Positions 5,353 to 7,842 of a stretch of 7,842 nt of DNA are shown piece by piece. Source of the DNA: an uncultured Shinella sp. GTDB lineage: Bacteria > Pseudomonadota > Alphaproteobacteria > Rhizobiales > Rhizobiaceae. The number at the start of each line of letters is the position of its first letter. Positions within the stretch are counted from its first letter, which is position 1. The translations under genes were made by a program, and so were the position numbers. The notes under the pieces were generated by a model. That model was not told the DNA's origin and made no database searches. It was given only the letters and a program-made list of their open reading frames with translations. The stretch is taken from the NCBI GenBank assembly GCA_946481465.1, contig CAMLOC010000139.1:1-7842 (forward strand), in the 5' to 3' direction.

Positions 5353-7020
5353 GTGCGATTGAAAGCCGCCTTCATGCTTCTGGCGGGGCTTCTGGCCGCC
5401 ACCGGGACGAGTGCCGCCGACAAGACGATGATCGTGCTCGACGCGTCCGGCTCCATGTGGGGCCAGATAGGCGGGCGCAGCAAGATCGAGATCGCCCGCG
5501 AGACGCTCGGCACGGTGCTGCAATCCGTGCCCGCCGGCACCGAACTCGGCCTGATGGTCTACGGCCACCGCGAAAAGGGCTCGTGCAGCGATATCGAACT
5601 GACCGTGGCGCCGGGCGCGGGCACCGGCGAGGCGATCACCGCCTTCGTCTCCGGGCTGAACCCCAAGGGCAAGACGCCGCTGACGCAATCCGTCGAGCAG
5701 GCGGCCGATATCCTGAAATATACCGAGGACAAGGCGACCGTCGTGCTGGTGACGGACGGGCTGGAGACCTGCGAGGCGGATCCCTGCGCGCTCGCCTCGG
5801 CGCTCGAGGAAAAGGGCGTCGACTTCACCACCCATGTCGTCGGCTTCGGCCTGACGGAGGAGGAAGGCAGGCAGGTGGCCTGCCTTGCCGAAAACACCGG
5901 CGGCAAGTATTTCCAGGCATCCGACGCGACCCAGCTCGTCGCCGCGCTGACGGAAACGGTGGCGGAAGCGCCGATGGCCAAGCCGGCCGAGGAGGTGGCG
6001 CAGGCCGAGCCGGAGCCGGAGCCTGCCGTCGAGAACAACGTCGAAACGGATGCCGTGCTCTCGGAAGGCGGTCCCTCGCTGGGAAATGACGACCGCGTGC
6101 GCTGGGATATCTACAAGGCGGGTTCGGACGGCAACAAGATCGGCGACCCGGTCGATGGCGGGTATGACGCGACATTCGCCACGACTGTGGAGCCAGGCCA
6201 CTATGTGGCCGAAGCGCGTCTTGGCGGCCTCTCCCAAACTGTCGCTTTCGAAGCGAAGCAGGGCGAAACCGCAAAGGTATCGGTCAATTTCAACGCCGGT
6301 TTCCTCAAGGTGATGCCGAAGCGCACGGCCGAAGATACAGCAGTGGACGGTGAGGCCCGTATCGATGTCCATCAGGGTGAGTTCGCCGACGGCGGTTACG
6401 GCCAGGCCAATATGTTCGTTCCGGCCGGCGAACTCGTTCTTGAGGGGCGCATAGGCCCTGCGCGCGTTGAGGAGACCGTTTCGATCAAAGCGGGCGAAAC
6501 CATCGAGCGGACGGTCCTTATCGGGTCCGGCATCGTCGTGGCGAAGGCGGTCTATGCCGAAGGCGGGCCGGCGGTCGATTCCAGCGATATCCGTTTCGAC
6601 GTCGTTGCCACGAAGGCCGCCATCGACGGCAGCCGCGACAGTATCAACGGCACCTACGGCACCAACAACCAGATCGACACACCGGCCGGCGATTTCGTGC
6701 TGACAGCCCGCCTCGGCTCGGCAACGGGCGAGGCCCCCTTCGCGGTCAAGGCCGGCGAGCGGCTTGATGTTGCGGTCAACATCAATGCGGGTGTTCTTGC
6801 CATCAACGCGCCGGGCGCCTACCGCATCGACATCAAGGAAGCCAAGAAGGATATCCAGGGCAAGCAGAAGGATGTTTCGGGCAACTATGGCGTCGAATTC
6901 CAGGACACCCTGCATCCGGGCGAGTATATCGTGACCGTCCAGTACGAGGGCGACGTCGCGCCGAAGGAGGCCACGGCGACGGTGAAGGCCGGTGAGCGTA
7001 CCGAAATCAAGGTCGATTGA
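5353..7020 (+). CDS. Secreted/periplasmic VWA-domain protein with four C-terminal repeats
   Basis: 555-residue exported protein. A GTG start at 5353 is chosen because GGAGG lies 6 bases upstream and it gives a clean signal peptide (about 1-22, ending TSAA). The von Willebrand A domain spans about 24-200 with an intact metal-ion-dependent adhesion site: DASGS (30-34), Thr108 in KTPL, Asp135 in VTDG. Cysteines 78, 140, 145 and 177 may form disulfides. An acidic Glu/Pro linker (about 205-240) leads to four diverged beta-rich repeats starting at VRWDIY (249), ARIDVH (335), IRFDVV (413) and YRIDIK (490). Each has a PGxY/AGxF turn (281, 358, 445, 522), a KAGE-like turn, and all but the last end in a VNxNAG-like strand. 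The repeats suggest Ig-like or carboxypeptidase-regulatory-like domains. Its role is unknown: metal-dependent adhesion or envelope binding is plausible. No AAA+ MoxR partner is in the window. Confidence 0.9.
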   Translation: MRLKAAFMLLAGLLAATGTSAADKTMIVLDASGSMWGQIGGRSKIEIARETLGTVLQSVPAGTELGLMVYGHREKGSCSDIELTVAPGAGTGEAITAFVSGLNPKGKTPLTQSVEQAADILKYTEDKATVVLVTDGLETCEADPCALASALEEKGVDFTTHVVGFGLTEEEGRQVACLAENTGGKYFQASDATQLVAALTETVAEAPMAKPAEEVAQAEPEPEPAVENNVETDAVLSEGGPSLGNDDRVRWDIYKAGSDGNKIGDPVDGGYDATFATTVEPGHYVAEARLGGLSQTVAFEAKQGETAKVSVNFNAGFLKVMPKRTAEDTAVDGEARIDVHQGEFADGGYGQANMFVPAGELVLEGRIGPARVEETVSIKAGETIERTVLIGSGIVVAKAVYAEGGPAVDSSDIRFDVVATKAAIDGSRDSINGTYGTNNQIDTPAGDFVLTARLGSATGEAPFAVKAGERLDVAVNINAGVLAINAPGAYRIDIKEAKKDIQGKQKDVSGNYGVEFQDTLHPGEYIVTVQYEGDVAPKEATATVKAGERTEIKVD

Positions 7021-7027
7021 GATTGCA

Positions 7028-7051
7028 AACGGCCCGCTTCGGCGGGCCGTT
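7028..7051 (+). terminator. UUCG-tetraloop terminator after the VWA gene
   Basis: A perfect 10-bp stem (7028-7037 with 7042-7051) is closed by TTCG (7038-7041), 8 bases past the VWA stop, with tail CTGCTTTCC. It also lies 10 bases beyond the stop of the convergent ABM-like gene, so it may serve both, although the minus-strand tail (GCAATC) is T-poor. Confidence 0.75.
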
Positions 7052-7060
7052 CTGCTTTCC

Positions 7061-7408
7061 TCAAGCCGCATGAAACGCCCGACTGTCCTCCGGCGCCTCG
7101 TCGCGGTCGTTGAGGCCGTAGTCCCTGACGACGCTGGCGATGCGCAGCCGGTAATTGTCGAAGACACCGGCGCGGCCGAGGGCCTGGGCGGCGCGGTGCT
7201 GCTCGCTGGTCCGCCAGGCCTTGACCGCCGCCTCGTCCCGCCAGAAGGAGAGCGACAGGAGGCGCGTCGGGTCGGTGAGGCTGCGGAAGCGCTCGATCGA
7301 GATGAAGCCGTCGATATCGTCGAGCAGCGGGCGCAGGTCCCTCGCGGTGTCGAGATAGAGGTCGATGCGGCCGGGCGCCGGGACGACCTCGAAGATCACG
7401 GCGATCAT
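7061..7408 (-). CDS. ABM-family (antibiotic biosynthesis monooxygenase-like) small protein
   Basis: 115-residue cytoplasmic protein of the dimeric alpha+beta barrel superfamily, ABM type. The family includes cofactor-independent quinol monooxygenases and haem-degrading enzymes. Visible pattern: first strand MIAVIFEVVP; helix about 18-31; DIDGFISIERF (31-41), the typical G-F-x-x-x-E strand; LLSLSFWRDEAAVKAWR (50-66), the hallmark strand plus W-x-x-x-x-A-x-x-x-W helix; HRAAQALGR (71-79); and the final strand YRLRIASVVRDY. The ATG overlaps the stop of the upstream NIPSNAP-like gene as ATGA (7408-7405), so the two are translationally coupled. Fold is firm. The enzymatic substrate is unknown, and some members are not enzymes. 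Confidence 0.85.
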   Translation of the reverse strand: MIAVIFEVVPAPGRIDLYLDTARDLRPLLDDIDGFISIERFRSLTDPTRLLSLSFWRDEAAVKAWRTSEQHRAAQALGRAGVFDNYRLRIASVVRDYGLNDRDEAPEDSRAFHAA

Positions 7409-7734
7409 GGTGTCACCCTCGGCGCGTGCGGCAGCGAGACGTTCTTCAGGAAGATGCGGTCCTCCTTGAGGATGAAGCGCTCGGCGCGGGCGAATTCGTA
7501 GTTTTCCCGGCCGAGCGGATCGGCGGCAAGGCGGGCGCGATAGGCCTCGTAGGCGGCGAGGCTTTCGATATTGTAGACGCCGTAGGCGGTGGTGGCGGAA
7601 CCCTCGTGCGGGGCGAAATAACCGATGAGATCGGCCCCGCAGCGCGGGATCGCCTCGCCCCAGTTGCGGGCATAGGCGGCAAAGGCGTCCTTGCGGAACG
7701 GATCTATCTCGTAGCGGATGAAGCAGGTGATCAT
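7405..7734 (-). CDS. NIPSNAP-family small protein
   Basis: 109-residue NIPSNAP-like protein with a ferredoxin-like dimeric alpha+beta barrel fold. It starts ITCFIRYEIDPFRKDAF, the typical first strand and helix. It continues with the GADLIGYFAPHEG segment (33-45), AYGVYNIESLAAYEAYRARL (50-69, strand plus helix) and ends with the FILKEDRIFLKNV strand. The ATG at 7734 is set by a GAGGAG site 6 bases upstream; an in-frame ATG at 7773 would add 13 residues that do not look like the family. It is the first gene of a two-gene operon with the ABM-like gene. It diverges from an ArsR-like regulator, so the pair is probably under its control. Molecular role unknown. Confidence 0.85.
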   Translation of the reverse strand: MITCFIRYEIDPFRKDAFAAYARNWGEAIPRCGADLIGYFAPHEGSATTAYGVYNIESLAAYEAYRARLAADPLGRENYEFARAERFILKEDRIFLKNVSLPHAPRVTP

Positions 7735-7772
7735 CGTCGTCTCCTCGTGTTTGCGATGCCCCATTTTCCACA

Positions 7773-7801
7773 TTGCCGAACGCAGATGCTTCGACTACCA
7801 T
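7773..7801 (+). promoter_or_regulatory. Predicted promoter of the ArsR-like gene (leaderless)
   Basis: TTGCCG (7773-7778), a 17-base spacer and TACCAT (7796-7801) match the sigma-70 boxes at 4 of 6 positions each. The start point would fall at about 7808, which is the ATG itself, and no good ribosome site precedes the ATG. A leaderless mRNA is therefore predicted. Leaderless transcripts are known in rhizobia; this one is inferred. Confidence 0.45.
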
Positions 7802-7806
7802 CGAAG
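7789..7806. promoter_or_regulatory. Perfect inverted repeat, candidate ArsR-type operator
   Basis: CTTCGA (7789-7794) and TCGAAG (7801-7806) form a perfect inverted repeat around six bases (CTACCA). It overlaps the predicted -10 and ends one base before the regulator's ATG, ideal for autorepression. It lies 55 bases upstream of the NIPSNAP-like start on the other strand, so one site could control both units. Confidence 0.6.
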
Positions 7807-7807
7807 T

Positions 7808-7842
7808 ATGAAAGAAGGCCCCGACATTTCCCGGATCGGCGC
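7808..7842 (+). CDS. N-terminus of an ArsR-type winged-helix regulator, cut by the window end
   Basis: Only 11 complete codons are present, reading MKEGPDISRIG. This closely resembles the opening of rhizobial ArsR-family regulators, which continue with an ALIGDPAR-like helix. The position fits as well: it diverges from a two-gene ABM/NIPSNAP operon and has a perfect inverted repeat directly before its ATG. No DNA-binding helix can be seen in the window, so the family call rests on the N-terminal pattern and context. Confidence 0.5.
   Translation, partial: MKEGPDISRIG

Overview
The window (about 7.8 kb, high GC, GC-rich third codon positions) reads as ordinary chromosomal DNA of an alphaproteobacterium of the Rhizobiales, most likely Rhizobiaceae (Sinorhizobium/Rhizobium/Shinella type). 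The grounds are a near-textbook CcrM GANTC methyltransferase, a DUF721/DciA protein beside MutY, a Rhizobium-type intergenic palindrome at the left edge, and TTAACCAT-like CtrA half-sites. No phage, insertion sequence, CRISPR array, tRNA or rRNA is visible.

Layout. Left block, minus strand: a lipoprotein-type DsbA-family thioredoxin (134-955) with its own promoter and terminator, preceded by a DUF721/DciA gene (1145-1666). Divergent from dciA on the plus strand are mutY (1829-2914) and a HAD-family hydrolase (3046-3663). These two are separated by a 122-bp element with heptad-repeat inverted termini whose left end supplies the mutY stop codon. A strong, probably bidirectional terminator follows the HAD gene. 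Next comes a gene-free stretch of about 325 bp (3664-3987) with a TTAACCAT box, a GANTC site and nested hairpins. Then ccrM lies on the minus strand (3988-5118).

The ccrM upstream region carries a tandem pair of CtrA-like half-sites and a GANTC site, consistent with the CtrA/CcrM cell-cycle circuit known from other alphaproteobacteria. The same 234 bp, read on the plus strand, holds a possible 45-codon ORF followed by an intrinsic terminator only 22 nt before the GTG start of an exported VWA-domain protein (5353-7020). This looks like an attenuator-type leader or a separate small transcription unit. The VWA protein has a MIDAS motif followed by four diverged repeats of about 77-87 residues.

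Right block: a UUCG-loop terminator separates the VWA gene from a minus-strand pair of small alpha+beta-barrel proteins, NIPSNAP-like (7405-7734) and ABM-like (7061-7408). They overlap by ATGA and diverge from the first codons of what looks like an ArsR-type regulator (7808 to the window end). A perfect inverted repeat lies directly against that regulator's start codon, inside a predicted leaderless promoter. Fourteen bases of this operator recur upstream of the DsbA-like gene.

Functionally the window mixes DNA maintenance (DciA helicase loading, MutY repair, CcrM methylation), envelope functions (DsbA-like lipoprotein, VWA protein) and a small regulated monooxygenase-like operon. Most genes are conserved. 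The interest lies in the non-coding DNA: the heptad-repeat element, the ccrM control region, the leader of the VWA gene and the shared operator.
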